64,000 bases of DNA from Heracleum sosnowskyi (lineage: Eukaryota; Streptophyta; Magnoliopsida; Apiales; Apiaceae). The stretch is taken from the NCBI GenBank assembly GCA_030848705.1, contig CM061239.1, positions 90,502,363 to 90,566,362 of the forward strand, given 5' to 3'. The translations under genes and the position numbers were made by a program. Each line of letters begins with the position of its first letter. Positions within the stretch are counted from its first letter, which is position 1. This document shows positions 28,099 to 40,300 of the stretch, piece after piece. The notes beneath the pieces were generated by a model, which ran no database searches, had not been told where the DNA came from, and saw only the letters and a program-made list of their open reading frames with translations.

Positions 28099-31000
28099 TT
28101 ACTTGACTTCTTCAATATCAGGTACTGTCCTGAGATAATCAATCAGCAGCTTTCTCTCAGCTCGATCTAGTTCAGCAATCATATCCTTTTTCAGCTCCTT
28201 CAATTCTAGTTTATCTTCACCAATTTGATAAATGGCAGCCCTTAAAGAATATATGTTGTTCTTGTTCATTTCATTGCCAAGTCTGATATAAAAAGCCTTA
28301 TCAGACTCTAGATTGAACTCTAAAACTTTCTTATCTAGTGCAGTCCTGAATCTAGCACTATTTCTTTTCATTTCCACTATCTTTCCAGCATGATCCCTAT
28401 ACTTTGGAATATAAACACTTGACACTCCTCCTCCAAGCATAGCTTTAGATCTCAGCATCTTTTCTCTCAAAACTTGAGCAACATCATGAGTGTGTCTGTT
28501 CTTGACTTTCAAAAGATAAAGTACATATTCAAGTTCTTCCCATGATTTGAGATTGACATCAGATTCTCCAACTTTATAAACTCTTCCATCACTCATGAAG
28601 TATAACAAAAACTGCTTCTTCAATATTCTGTGAAAAATCAACTGAACAGACTCTAACTTATCAAGGTTTTCTTGTGTAACCCCAATACCAGATTCTGCCA
28701 GTGAAATGTTATCTTGAGATCTGTTATTTATTCTTCTCTCTCTGTGTGATCCTAGTCCAGATTTATCAAAAGCTTCTTTTCCCAATACAGTTCTGGTTTC
28801 TGAGAATTTCACAGCTTCAAGTTTTAAGTCTTCAAGAATTTTAGGTTTGGTGAATCCTGAAAGTAGTGTAGATTTCTGTACAACTTGAGCAACGTCAGAG
28901 GTTGTCATAACTTTAGTAGAAACATCAACTTGAGCAGCGTCAGAGGTTGATTTAGCTAATCTTGTTTCAACTTGAGCAATGTCAGAGGTTGAATAAATCT
29001 TCTTAGGTAACTGTTCTTCTTCTACCAGTTTACCTTTTCCTTTGTCAGCATTTTTAATCACAGGCCTCCTTGAGTACTGTAAACTCTGATCAGAGTTTAC
29101 ATTCTCTTTGATAACAATTCCTTTTTCTTTCTTTCTAGGAGCCTTGATTTCCTTCTTTTTGTAGATTCCAGCTTCAATATTCTTCTTGTGTTCTTCAGCA
29201 AGCATTCGCTCTTCAGCTTGGATATCTTCAATTGAAATACCTTTTCCATGTTCTGCTATAAACATCTTAGCAGCAATTTCCTCATCAATAGATGGCTTAT
29301 CAGAGATTATCAAACTTTTATATCTTGAACCACTGGCAGAGTTTACATGTCCCTTTCCAGAGTTTGATCTTTTATCAGAGTTTGATCTTCTTGAAAGTAG
29401 TCTTCTATCATCATTTGATCTTAAGCTCTTTCCATCTCCTCCCTTGTTTCCACCATCATTACCATCATCCCTCCGTCTCAGAGTTTGAGTGTCTTTGCAT
29501 TTGTCACTTGGTACACTCTCCTCCTTTTTGACATCATCAGAAAGTAGTACTGATTTCAACAACTCAATTGCAGTAGAAATTGATGTCAGTTGGGCAGACA
29601 TAGCAGTCTGGTTGTCCTCAACTTTCCCAAGCCTCTTCTGAATGTCACCAGAGTCCTTAGCTTGCTTCTTAAACATGGAATTGTAGTAAGTCCTATCATT
29701 CTTCAGAGTGAGATCTCTCAGACCAACTTCATTCCTCAAAGCAGTGACTTCCTTATGAGACTCATCAAATCTGTTGTGGAGAGATTTAATTTGAATCACA
29801 GTAGCCTTCAGACTTGTAAGAATATCAGGACTTGAAATTGTCTTCACAGAGTCTCCAAGAAAATCAGCAGCCCTCTGTGCTGAAAAGATACAATCCGCAG
29901 CAGCCCATCTATTGTAGTACATATCTTGAAAATGCTCAGCTGTAGCTCGATTGACCTATCTTAGCTCATCAGAGTTTGCTTGACTCTCCTCTTGAGAATG
30001 ATCAGAACTATCATCATCATTATCATTAACTGCTGTATTCTCTTTAGGAACATTGTCAGCAGCAGTTTCAAAATTACTCTGTGCAGCTTCAACAACAACT
30101 TTCTCTGCAACAGGTTCTGGAATCTCAGAGTTTGCAACAAACTCTGTTTCAACAGGAACAGACTCTGCCATAGCTTCATCGAAATTCTCTACAGCAGCTT
30201 CAGTAGTTAGCTGCTCAGCTTTATTAGTCTCAGAGTTTGTAACAAACTCTGCTTCTAAGGGAACATTCTATGTGGCATCCTTGTGAGCAACATCAGGATT
30301 TGCAGCAACAGATTCTGTAGCATTAGCAGCCAAAGTCTGATCGACTTCCTCACCTTTCTCAAATTCAAAAGAAATTATATCTGTGTGAGAAGCCATAGAT
30401 TCTTCAATTTCAGCAGTATCGTGATCAGCTTCCAAACCCTCTGTGAAATGTGCAGAGTTTACAGAGATGTTTGCTTCAAATTCCATATTAGCCTCCTGAA
30501 CAATAGTTTCAGGGACTTCATCTGCAATCTCAACATTTGCTCTATCCTCTGTGGGCATAGGAGCATCATTTGCAGCTTCCTCAACTACATCATCAGCGTT
30601 TGATGTAGGAGCTTCATTTTGAAAAACAGTCTCCGTAAAAACTCTGTCCTCAGGAACAGCTTCATCATCTGGAATCTCAAGATCATCAACAACATTGGAA
30701 GAGATATTCCCAGCACCAAACAAATGTGCTGCTACCAATCTTCTTTTTCTCTGATGAAGAGTTTCTTCATCAGTTTCAGTCTCTGCATCAACAGCATCAG
30801 CAGCATCAGACTTTGCCCTATTTGCTCTTCTCTTCTTCATTCTTCTCTTCTGAGGCATAACATCAGCATTTGATGCCCCAGCTTCAGTGTTTATGCTGAC
30901 AGACTTAACAGCCCTTACCTTAGATTTCTTTGACCTTTGTGGTTGAGACACAGAAGGCCCAGCTTCAGTGTTTGATGGTGATTGTAGTTGTTGTGAATTG

Positions 31001-31783
31001 ATCAAGAATTGTTGCACAGTCTCAGGCAACATCAAAACACCAACATCTCCTTTCTTGTTATCTTTATTGGTTAGATCAGAGAATATGCGTTTATGTAATT
31101 TAAAACATGGAATCACATCATTCTCAGCTATCTCTACTTCAGAAACACATTCAGAGAATATTAATTGACAAAATCTTGCAAAATAGACTACACCTCTGTT
31201 TTCAGTCATTTTCTCACCTATATTATTTAGAACTAGTCTAGCAACATCAAAATTACCTCCGTAAAGAAGAGAATACCCGATTTGCAGACTATCAGTGGGA
31301 ATTGCACGTGCACTTCTTCCCGAACGCCCTTGTTATGCAGTCGAAAAAGAAACTCCATTCCTTTCTCAAGAGCGGTCGCTTCAATTGACCAAGCTTTGTC
31401 AGTGGTCCAGAATAGCCTATTTCTCTCATCATACGAACTAACTCAGAATCTCCAACAGAGATTGTGAAAGCATTAAAGTCCTCAAGGCCCAGGGCATCAC
31501 GAACAGTAGTTGGAGTAACTACAAACTCTTCTCCTTGAAATTCAAAAATTATGGACGGAGACCCAGACTCTCCTCCATTATCATAAGTGCCTGTCTGCCA
31601 AAAAGTCCTTATTTGAGATGCAGACAGCTTCAAAGGGGCCGTTAGAGCAGTGCCGATATCAGAGTTTGACAAGAAACTCTGAATCAAATGAAACGCCTCC
31701 GGTGCGTTCTCATTTGCTAAAGGAGCAGCATAGTTGTTAGGGACAAATTCTAAACCAGAAGCAGTAAACATAGTTGTGGCCAT
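28099..31783 (-). pseudogene. Cop-D third ORF, decayed
   Basis: Close copy of the Cop-C third ORF, from MATTMFTASGLEF to a C-terminus ending LRTVPDIEEVK. Against Cop-C it has an 8-base deletion near 31305 (just after the KKWSFF-type region, at GKKCT) that shifts the frame, and two in-frame TAG codons, at 30268-30270 and 29956-29958 (the latter GAG in Cop-C). All other parts remain in one frame, including the coiled coil and the conserved last 180 residues. The lesions are few, so decay is recent. The basic patch (RRMKKRRANRAK) and TSD-x-AQV repeats are kept. Confidence 0.88.
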
Positions 31784-33168
31784 TAGAACAGTTGAGAAGA
31801 AAACAAACAGAGAATAGATTGTATGCAGTGAAAGTGTTTGAGACAATGTGTGTAAGTAAAAGCTTATGAAAAGTTGAGATGTGTAAAAGAGTGAACCGTT
31901 TATGTGTAGTGTATTTAAATAATAACTGTGAAGATTTAAAACCCAAACGTTTTAATCATTACTACACACAGCAGGCTTCTTTGAAAAGTGTGTGAGTGGG
32001 ACATATGTCAAACGTGCATTCACTGACAGCTGTATGTAACAACTTCCAATACACACGCGCAGTAAAAATAGCCATAATTACCGCTTATCACATTGTTCAA
32101 AATACTTAATCTCTCTCTCCTCTGTTTAATACAATATGAACCGTTTGTTATCATACTCTTTCGAATTTCTAAACAAATGTCTAATCTCAAAATTATAAAA
32201 TGTCTGAAACCAATAGAATTTATTTTAATCATCAGAGATTAAAATTAAATTACCTCGGTGTATTTCACACAATACATCAGTGTTTACCATTTGTCCTTCT
32301 TTGTCAATAAACTCTTTTCTCAAACTACACAGATGTGAAAATATGTGTGTGCTATAGCAGAGTTTACCGAATATTAATATTTAGACCATCTCAAAGTGCA
32401 TAAAATCCACAAACTAAAGTAGTAAAAACTGGTTGCCTAAACTCTCATGTATAAAATAAAATCTGATTCTTATGTCTAAACTCTATATACTGATATCCTT
32501 TCATTTGGATATATCTTTTATTTTTCACCCCCTTTATATATATATATATATTTTTTTTTATATTTTTTTTTCCCAGTAATCAGTGGTTGGCACTAGTCAC
32601 CAAAAATCAAAGATTTTAGCCCTTATTTCATACAATAAGTTCCTGGATCTTCCTAGGCACAACATGATCTCAAAGGAATTTGTGCTCTTTTTGGCATCTT
32701 TTGATTTGAGGGTGAATTATTTGCAATTAATAGTCAGAGTTTAGACTTGTCATCAGTTAATACAATTAATTTATGAGAGAAAATGCAAACAGCTAATACA
32801 AACTCAGTGTATAGGATCAATAAACTAAGAGATGCTATAAATATAGAGACAGTATCATGCTGTGTTAACTTACTGCACATATTTGAGATCAGAATCTATA
32901 TAACTCTTAAGGATTCATAATTACTTACTGAGAATTATGCCTCATACAAATTTCTTCATTGGTCCATATGTTTCAGACAAAATTACAATCAGAGTATAGC
33001 ATTAGACTGTAACTATTAGAGTATGACCAACACTTTATGACTAACAGAGTTTAGCGTCAGAGTTTACTTTCAGAGTTTATGACACTGGTACTCATAACAG
33101 TTAATACATGCAAGGAATCATGAGCATTAAAAATCAAACATGTATTGTTTTGAGTCTAACCTGTATCT
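31784..33168 (-). other. Cop-D noncoding spacer between pol and third ORF
   Basis: Reverse-strand counterpart of 18128-19509 in Cop-C. It keeps the A-rich/T-rich run near 32530-32575 with the complement of AAAGGGGGTGAA, several CAGAGTTT words (complement of AAACTCTG), and the putative promoter module near 31914-32060. No credible ORF. Confidence 0.78.
31914..32060 (-). promoter_or_regulatory. Candidate internal promoter of the Cop-D third ORF
   Basis: On the minus strand GCGCGTGTGT (32051-32060) precedes TATTTAAA (31914-31921), about 130 bases before the ORF start at 31783, the same layout as Cop-C. Confidence 0.42.
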
Positions 33169-34092
33169 CTAGTCAAAACCAGAGATCATTCCAAGTTCAT
33201 TTACCAATCTTGTAAAAGTAGCTTCACTCAAAGGTTTGGTGAAGATATCTGCAAGTTGTTGGTCTGTAGACACAAAATGAAGCTCAATGTTTCCTTCTTC
33301 CACATGTTCTCTGATAAAATGATACCTTATGCTGATGTGCTTGGTCATGGAGTGTTGTACTGGATTACCTGTCATAGCAATAGCACTTTGGTTATCACAG
33401 AAAATAGGTATTTTAGAGTACCTCAAACCATAATCCAGCAACTGATTCTTCATCCATAGAATCTGTGCACAACAGCTACCAGCTGCTATATACTCTGCTT
33501 CTGCTGTGGATGTGGAAATTGATTTTTGTTTCTTACTATACCAAGAAACCAATCTGTCACCTAAAAATTGACAGCTTCCGCTTGTACTTTTTCTGTCTAT
33601 CTTACAGCCTGCAAAATCTGCATCAGAGTAACCAATTAGCTTAAACTCTGATTCTCTAGGATACCACAAACCCAAGGTTATGGTTCCTTTGAGATATTTG
33701 AAGATTCGTTTTACAGCTGTTAGATGAGGCTCTCTGGGATCTGCTTGAAATCTTGCACAAAGACATGTTGCATACATGATATCAGGTCTACTTGCAGTAA
33801 GATACAGTAAAGACCCTATCATTCCTCTGTAGTTTGTCATATCTACTGAGGCTCCTGTGTCTTTGTCTAGCTTAGTTGCTGTAGCCATGGGAGTTGGAGC
33901 AGATGAACTATCAAGCATACCAAATTTCTTGAGAAGATTTCTGGTATATTTTGCTTGATTGATAAAAATACCATCATCTATTTGCTTGACCTGTAAGCCT
34001 AGAAAGTAACTAAGCTCTCCCATCATGCTCATTTGATACCTGGATTGCATAAGCTTTGCAAACTTCTTACAAAGTTTGTCATTAGTAGATCC
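33169..34092 (-). pseudogene. Cop-D Pol, C-terminal RT and RNase H fragment
   Basis: Starts at GSTNDKLCKKF, just after where YVDD would be, and runs without a break through YRGMIGSLLYLTASRPDI, YSDADFAG, STAEAEY and DNQSAI to GMISGFD. It differs from Cop-C by about eight residues over 308. The catalytic half of RT was separated by the Cop-E insertion at 34093; expected target duplication GATCC. Confidence 0.92.
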
Positions 34093-34701
34093 TGTTAGAT
34101 CAGAATTCAATGATCGTCAGAAGCTAGACTCAACTGATCAGGATTGCTGACGTCATCAGTATTGCATGGTCATCAGTATTTGATCAAGCGTCAGTATCTT
34201 ATTGATCATCAGGATTCCTACTCAGACTATGATCAGGATTGATCATCAGAACTTGAAGCTGATCAGGATTCCTACTTCGAGTTATATTTGGAGTCTAGAT
34301 AAACATGGAAGTTTATTCTATTTGTTCCTGGTTTGTAGAATGTAGCTATCGATTAAGGATAGGTTTCTATCTTTGTTATTGATTAGGACTTATCTTGTTA
34401 TTGATAGAGAAGCTGTGTGCACTATATAAACACAGTCTTGGTTTCGATTTATGAATTCATTCGAGAGAGAACATAATCGAATAGAAGCTCTCGAGAACAT
34501 AGAATTTCTTGAGAGAGTTTTTGTAAACTAGCAGCTCTCAAGAACATTAGAATTTCTTGAGAGAGTTTGTAACAGTTTTATATCAGATTTAATAAAGCTG
34601 TTATCTTTCTTTTCATATTTGTGATATATACATTAAGAAGTCGATTATCTTACACTATTGTATTCAACCCCCCTTCTACAATAGATTATTACTGGGCAAC
34701 A
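34093..34701 (+). repeat. Cop-E 5' LTR
   Basis: 609 bases, TGTTAGATCAG to GGGCAACA. U3 has a palindromic TGACGTCA at 34148-34155 (bZIP/TGA-type site) and many ATCAG/AGGATT words; TATATAAA at 34423-34430. Near the end it carries a CGAGAACATAGAATTTCTTG-like motif twice (34491-34565). Confidence 0.9.
34423..34430 (+). promoter_or_regulatory. TATA box of the Cop-E LTR
   Basis: TATATAAA in the context ACTATATAAACACAG, the same core as Cop-C at 12190. Transcription start is expected about 30 bases on. Confidence 0.7.
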
Positions 34702-34703
34702 AT

Positions 34704-34715
34704 TGGTATCAGAGC
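34704..34715 (+). other. Cop-E primer-binding site (tRNA-iMet)
   Basis: TGGTATCAGAGC, two bases after the LTR end. Confidence 0.95.
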
Positions 34716-34750
34716 AAACTGGTTTATTTTTAAATCAGAGACGATCTAAG

Positions 34751-37063
34751 ATGTCGACAACCAAGTATGAAAGCATGAAGATTCCTATCTTGAAGATATC
34801 AGAATATCCTACATGGAGGGTAAAGATGTTGATGTACCTGGAGGCTATGGATCCTGACAATCTGGACAGGATTCGTGATGGACCATATATACCAACAAAG
34901 TTCGTAGAACGAACAGATACAGTACCAGAACATTATGTGGTCAAAGCTAAATCTGAATGGACTCCAGAAGAAAAAGCTCATGTACTCAGAGAACCAAAGA
35001 TAAAGAATATCTTGCACAATGGTCTTGATGCTGTTATGTCAAACAGAGTGATTGCATGCAAGTCTTCAAAAGAAATCTGGGATACTTTGGAAACTCAGTG
35101 CCAGGGATCTGCATCTGTCAAGAAAAACAGAAGGGCTCTATTGATTCAAGAATATGAACAATTCGATGCAAGACCTGAAGAGAGCCTGACTGATCTATAT
35201 GATAGATTTCTGACACTATTGAATAGCTTATCCTTAGTTGACAAAGTATATGAACCTGAAGATTCAAACACCAAGTTTCTAAGAGCTTTACCTGAAGAAT
35301 GGGATACTCAGACCTCAATCATTAGACATCAGTATGATCTGAACATTGTGTCTCTTGATGAGATCTATGGGATGCTAAGAACTCATGATCTTGAAGTTCA
35401 ACAGAGAAAGAACAAGAAAAGCAGCAAGGCAAAGTCAATTGCTTTGAATGTAGAAGCAAAATCAAAAGGGAAAGCTATGGAGGTCTCTAGAAGGAAAGCA
35501 AGAGTAGCTGAGTCAGATCCTCACGACTCTTCATCAGATACTGATGGCAATCCTGATGCCAATACTGGTGATGATTCTTCTGACTCAGACATGGAAGAGA
35601 TGGTTGCTATGATTGTCAGAAACTTCAGAAGGATGAAGTTCAGGAAGAATAGAAGACAAGGCAACTTTCAGAAAAAGACCTTCAAAGCAGACAAAGACAA
35701 ATATATCAAAAAGGACAGCAAGGGTAGCAAATTTGACAAGTCAAAGGTTAGATGCTACAAGTGTAATGGAATGGGTCACTTTGCTTCTGAATGCAACAAG
35801 ACAAAGGCACTCATCACATCAAGCAAGGATTGGATGGACTCTTCCTCAGAATCTGATACTGAGGTAGTCAACTATGCGTTAATGGCCAATGCTGATGTAA
35901 TTGCTGCTCCTGATGATAAGGTACTAAATACTATCTTTGATTTTGATACTGATAATGCTTCTGAGTTAAGACGTTTTCTAAAGTCATTACATATTAGATT
36001 TAGAAGTCAAACTGCTGAGAATACTAGAATCTTATCTGAAATGTCTGACCTTAGAAAGAGGAATGAGATATTAGAAGCTGAATTTTCTCGTATGCAAGAA
36101 GTACAAAAAGAATGTGATAATGTTAAGCACATGCACTTAGAGATGACATCTAAATGTACTTCCCTTGAAAAAGAACTTGATTATGCTAATGAGAAAATCA
36201 GAACCTGGACAGACTCTGGTAGGAAATTTCATGAGATTAATACCTCTAAGAATTGGAAAGAGTGTCTAGGATATAAGTCAGATAAAGATAAGAAATTAGC
36301 AGAGAAAATTGTCATTGATGAGACAGTCAGTCCAAAGACCTATAGACATGTTATAGACTCAACCAAATCTAAGATTACTCCTGTTAATTTTGTTTTTGGT
36401 AAGGATTCCAATTCTACTTTTGAAAAGGGATCTTCTTCTACTCAAGGAATTAAAATTATAAAGTCTAAACCTGTCATGAACAAAGTCACTAAGAATGTAG
36501 GTCTATTGTCTCAGAAACAGCTTAAGGATAAAATCTGTGAGGTTACAGATAAGAAAGAGGAAGCTACTGTTAAGGGAAACAGGAATGGTAAAATTGGGAT
36601 CAATAAAGAAAATGGTTATAAGTATATCCCAAATGCACCTAGAAAGAGTTGTTTTAACTGTGGTAACTCTAATCATCTTGCTATTGATTGTAAAAAGAGT
36701 AAGAAGAAAATTGCTGAAATTCCTAAGTCTGATGTCAGGAATAGATCAGTATTTTACAAACCACAGAATTCCTGTTTTCATTGCGGTAGTCTATGGCATT
36801 CTATTTATACATGTAAAGAGTATCATGATTTGTATTATAACTTTTATGATCCATTGCCTAAGTTTGAAAGTAGTACAAAGTCTGATAGGACTGAAAATGT
36901 CATAGTGAAGCATGCTTTTGTTAATACTGATACTGACAAAGCAAATCCTGGTGGAGTAAATCCTGTCAGGACTGCTAAAGTCAAAAAGTCTTCTGCTGTT
37001 AAATTTAATAAAATGCATGAACAAGGAATCCAACAAGTGCGGGTTCCTAAACATTCTGACTAG
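34751..37063 (+). CDS. Cop-E Gag, intact, three zinc knuckles
   Basis: 770 residues from MSTTKYESMKIPIL; the ATG at 34751 is chosen because the upstream in-frame part overlaps the primer site. N-terminal copia Gag domain (EYPTWRVKMLMYLEA, SKEIWDTLE, LPEEWDTQTSII), an acidic Ser-rich segment, then CCHC knuckle CYKCNGMGHFASEC, a long coiled coil (LRKRNEILEAEFSRMQEVQ), and two more CCHC knuckles in the C-terminal part, CFNCGNSNHLAIDC and CFHCGSLWHSIYTC. It ends VPKHSD with TAG. The pol frame is the same as gag in this element, so the two are separated only by this TAG and five codons. Confidence 0.92.
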   Translation: MSTTKYESMKIPILKISEYPTWRVKMLMYLEAMDPDNLDRIRDGPYIPTKFVERTDTVPEHYVVKAKSEWTPEEKAHVLREPKIKNILHNGLDAVMSNRVIACKSSKEIWDTLETQCQGSASVKKNRRALLIQEYEQFDARPEESLTDLYDRFLTLLNSLSLVDKVYEPEDSNTKFLRALPEEWDTQTSIIRHQYDLNIVSLDEIYGMLRTHDLEVQQRKNKKSSKAKSIALNVEAKSKGKAMEVSRRKARVAESDPHDSSSDTDGNPDANTGDDSSDSDMEEMVAMIVRNFRRMKFRKNRRQGNFQKKTFKADKDKYIKKDSKGSKFDKSKVRCYKCNGMGHFASECNKTKALITSSKDWMDSSSESDTEVVNYALMANADVIAAPDDKVLNTIFDFDTDNASELRRFLKSLHIRFRSQTAENTRILSEMSDLRKRNEILEAEFSRMQEVQKECDNVKHMHLEMTSKCTSLEKELDYANEKIRTWTDSGRKFHEINTSKNWKECLGYKSDKDKKLAEKIVIDETVSPKTYRHVIDSTKSKITPVNFVFGKDSNSTFEKGSSSTQGIKIIKSKPVMNKVTKNVGLLSQKQLKDKICEVTDKKEEATVKGNRNGKIGINKENGYKYIPNAPRKSCFNCGNSNHLAIDCKKSKKKIAEIPKSDVRNRSVFYKPQNSCFHCGSLWHSIYTCKEYHDLYYNFYDPLPKFESSTKSDRTENVIVKHAFVNTDTDKANPGGVNPVRTAKVKKSSAVKFNKMHEQGIQQVRVPKHSD

Positions 37064-37078
37064 TGTTTTACTATTCTG

Positions 37079-37394
37079 ATGCAGGGTAAAAGGAAAAATG
37101 TGTTAGTCATGGATAGTGGATGTTCTGTGCACATGACTGGAAACAAAGCCCTGTTATCAGAATATGAGGAAAAAGCTGGCCCAACTGTGTCTTATGGAGA
37201 TGGCAACATTGGACAAACCTTGGGATATGGCAATATAATCATTGGAAATGTCATCATTGAAAAAGTAGCTCTAGTGAAGGGACTAAAACACAACTTGTTG
37301 AGTATTAGTCAAATCACTGACAGAGGTTATCATGTCAATTTCTATTCCACACATTGTGAAGTAGTCAGTAAAGCAACAGGAAAGATAGCACTAA
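37079..37394 (+). pseudogene. Cop-E Pol, first part (protease), split by LARD-F
   Basis: ATG-CAG start, then protease motif MDSGCSVHMTG and NLLSISQITDRG. The frame is open to the LARD-F junction and joins in frame with 49818 onward when the 12.4-kb insert and one target copy (ACTAA) are removed. Confidence 0.92.
37390..37394. repeat. LARD-F target-site duplication, left copy (ACTAA)
   Basis: ACTAA before TGTAACG; repeated at 49813-49817 after the other LTR. Confidence 0.95.
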
Positions 37395-40300
37395 TGTAAC
37401 GCCCCCAAATCCGGGGTCAATGATTTGGTCGTCACACTGCACTCTTAATCCAAACAACCTGTTCAATATAAAATCAACACAATAATAATAATATCTGTGA
37501 CCCCAACTCTACCAGAATCTTTAAAGGTTATAGTGCTAGAAACAAGAATCCAAATTCATTACAACAATCTTTCTTCTTTACAACCATTCTCTTTACATAA
37601 ATTCTAATACACTAGTATAACTTCGATAAGAAGTATACCAGGCAACTAATCTTATACAATATATTAATCAATAGAAAACATCTATATACAAAACCTCTCA
37701 CTAGCTCCAATGCTCTGGATCAAAACGTCTTTACGCTAATATCTTTCCCCATCTCTGATCAGCTACGCGGACAACTCTCGCCAATACACCTTCTTTCCGG
37801 CAGGCTAAAATATATATAAATAAAACAAGTATGAGCGAATGAATTGCTCAGCAAGCGCATTATTAAATATAAAATATAAAGTTCCAAATTAATCTTTGGA
37901 TTTTTCAAATAAACAAGCCTATGGCTTACACATTTGTAATCTCTGATATTTTCAAAACAAGTTTGGTAATTTATCACAATATCTCATTTAGCTTCTCGCA
38001 GCTGAATAGTTTAAAACAAAAAAAAAAGATTTATATTGGTCGTCACGGCAACCGAATCAACAATAACTACAATAGTATGTAGGAAATATGAAATAAGTAT
38101 AACTCTTATGTCTTCAAGACCATAGTTTGTATAAAAATACTAATTTTTTTAAGATAACAGATCTATTCACAACATTTTCCGAAATCAACAATAACTCGGG
38201 AAGGTTAGAGTAATCAAGGGGTAAGAATGAACCAACACGCTCGGTCAAGAAATAAAGAACGCACTTCAAGACTTCAACATGGTACCGACTGGGTATGCGG
38301 TATGAATAAAACTCATCAAGATAGATATCTCACGACTGCCAATAGAATCAAGGAAGTGGGTTTCGACTAATTGGAATCCGAATGTATTAAGAGTAAGCGA
38401 TTTCAGCAAGGTTGAAACCACTATTAATAATCAACGAACCAACAACTTCACGCAACGAATAAACCTGAGAATCAGGTCATATCTCACAAGTACAAAATAT
38501 ATGGATGTAACTCATCCTAGAAATGAAAATTTATATTAGAATTGGATTTTTAACAATTATCAAATACAAAGGTTGTGCTGCTGGCCAGCCACGCATCAAC
38601 CCCGGACTAGCTCATGTCATAGTCCTCTACTGGATCCTAGGCCAATCTGGGCCTTAATTACATCGACCAATAATTGGTCCATTTTTAAAAACATTCCAAT
38701 TCTATATTATATATACGTCAGGTGTCAGTACAATTGACAACCTTACTTCGACAATCAGGTGTCGGAAGAATCGACGACCTTAATACAACAATTGCTGGAA
38801 ACTCACGTTCCAGGAGGTAGTTTAATATGAAGAATCAATAAGGAATAGCAATATAATCTAGTATCGACGAGATCGACACAACAATGGGGAATACGTATCA
38901 CAAGTAACAACATAATAAACATTAACAAGATCGATGCAACAACTGGAATAACAATGAAGAATAAACAATAACATGCTCAGTAAGATCGAGTCGGATATGA
39001 AACAGGCATTAGGATGTCAACAGAAATTTATCAGATCAATAAAGAGTAGGGTTCAAGGAACGGGCTCTAGGTGGCCTCAACAGTATGATTTAACACATTG
39101 TGGAAGAATTAGTCAAAGTTCGCCAATTTGGTAAGTGACAAGGAGTCAAGTTTAAGTTCAAGGAAAATTCAAGGTAAGTTTATTGTTAGAGAAAGACAAG
39201 GGTTTACTGGCTTCTGACAGAATTAGTCTAGATCCCTCGAACGTATACTTATAACGGCTAAGCCTCACGTTTGAAAGAAGTAAACCAACTCATACACAAC
39301 GTAATAGAATTTGAATCAGGGGCTGGATCAGATAATTGTTTATAACAAGAAAGGATAACAAGGTTTGCATAGGTGCAAGGTGAAAAATGGAATATTGGAA
39401 GGGTAAGCAACACAACTTCAGAATTTTAGAATAAGTTTTCCCTCATAGGGTTCACAAGTTCTCGCTCATCTAGGGTTGGTAATATTCCAACTTAGCATTT
39501 TTAAATCATGTCTTTTAAAAGAAAGCCTTAGTATACGGCCCATAATTATCTTTTCAATCATTTCAATATAAGAAATTATATCTCTCCGATCAATATGAAA
39601 ATATGAATCTAAACTAAAAAGGTATAAAAGAGTACTCGTCAATTTACGAGATTAAATAACATACTTGCAATTCAATGCATGGAAATCAACATTTGAAAAC
39701 TCAGTAATAAACATTCAACATACATACTAATAACTCAAGATAATATCCCTTAATTAATAAGCAAGGGTATAAACACTTGCCTCTGGTCCTTAGCTATTTC
39801 GTAACGCTGAAACAATACGATTTCCTCCTTATTCTGTCTTGTCGCACGATTCTCTACTTCCGTCCTCCTTTGCTTTAACGCTCTTGCGAATACCACTAGT
39901 CTGCTTTTACCATTTCGAATCCACGTGCCAGCCTCGATAGTCAAACATGAGACGGTACTTAGTCTTCAACGTATAATCCTCATATTATATAAATGATCGT
40001 AACTTAACTTCGACGCACTTACCGATCTTACCGATATCTCTGTTGCATAAACATCCACATCTCAACTGATAGACCAATCGCAATCAACCACATAAGTAAT
40101 CCACATAACTTGCTTGACGACAATCCCCATACTATAAAAAGTCAACATCCAAGTCAACGGCCTCGTAAATCTCACTTTCTAACATAACCGACAAATTTCT
40201 ATCCTATCTACCCCTCGTGATAACATTAGACACAACCAATTACTCAAACAAGTCTCCACACAATTTATTCGCATGCATGACTCACACAGATAATTCACAT

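Larger units (their letters stand above)
27438..34092 (-). mobile_element. Cop-D: second copy of the Cop-C family, minus strand, truncated by Cop-E
   Basis: From left to right: 3' LTR, polypurine tract, decayed third ORF, spacer, and the C-terminal part of pol, all reversed. The left junction is in Cop-B gag; the expected duplicated target is TTCCA (27433-27437). At 34093 the pol is cut by the LTR of Cop-E; the remaining pol, gag and 5' LTR should follow the far end of Cop-E outside the window. Confidence 0.9.
34093..37394 (+). mobile_element. Cop-E: Sirevirus-type copia, first segment (LTR, gag, protease)
   Basis: Plus-strand element inserted in Cop-D pol. This segment holds the 609-base 5' LTR, primer site, complete gag and the protease start of pol. 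LARD-F interrupts it after 37394; the second segment runs 49813-55366, where Gyp-G interrupts it again. The 3' LTR is off the window. Gag, protease and integrase are clearly related to Cop-C but belong to a different family. Confidence 0.92.

Noticed and set aside
39750..39944. 64-codon minus-strand ORF, repeated at 47310-47504
   Set aside because: Same reason: a chance ORF in both LTR copies, with no family resemblance.
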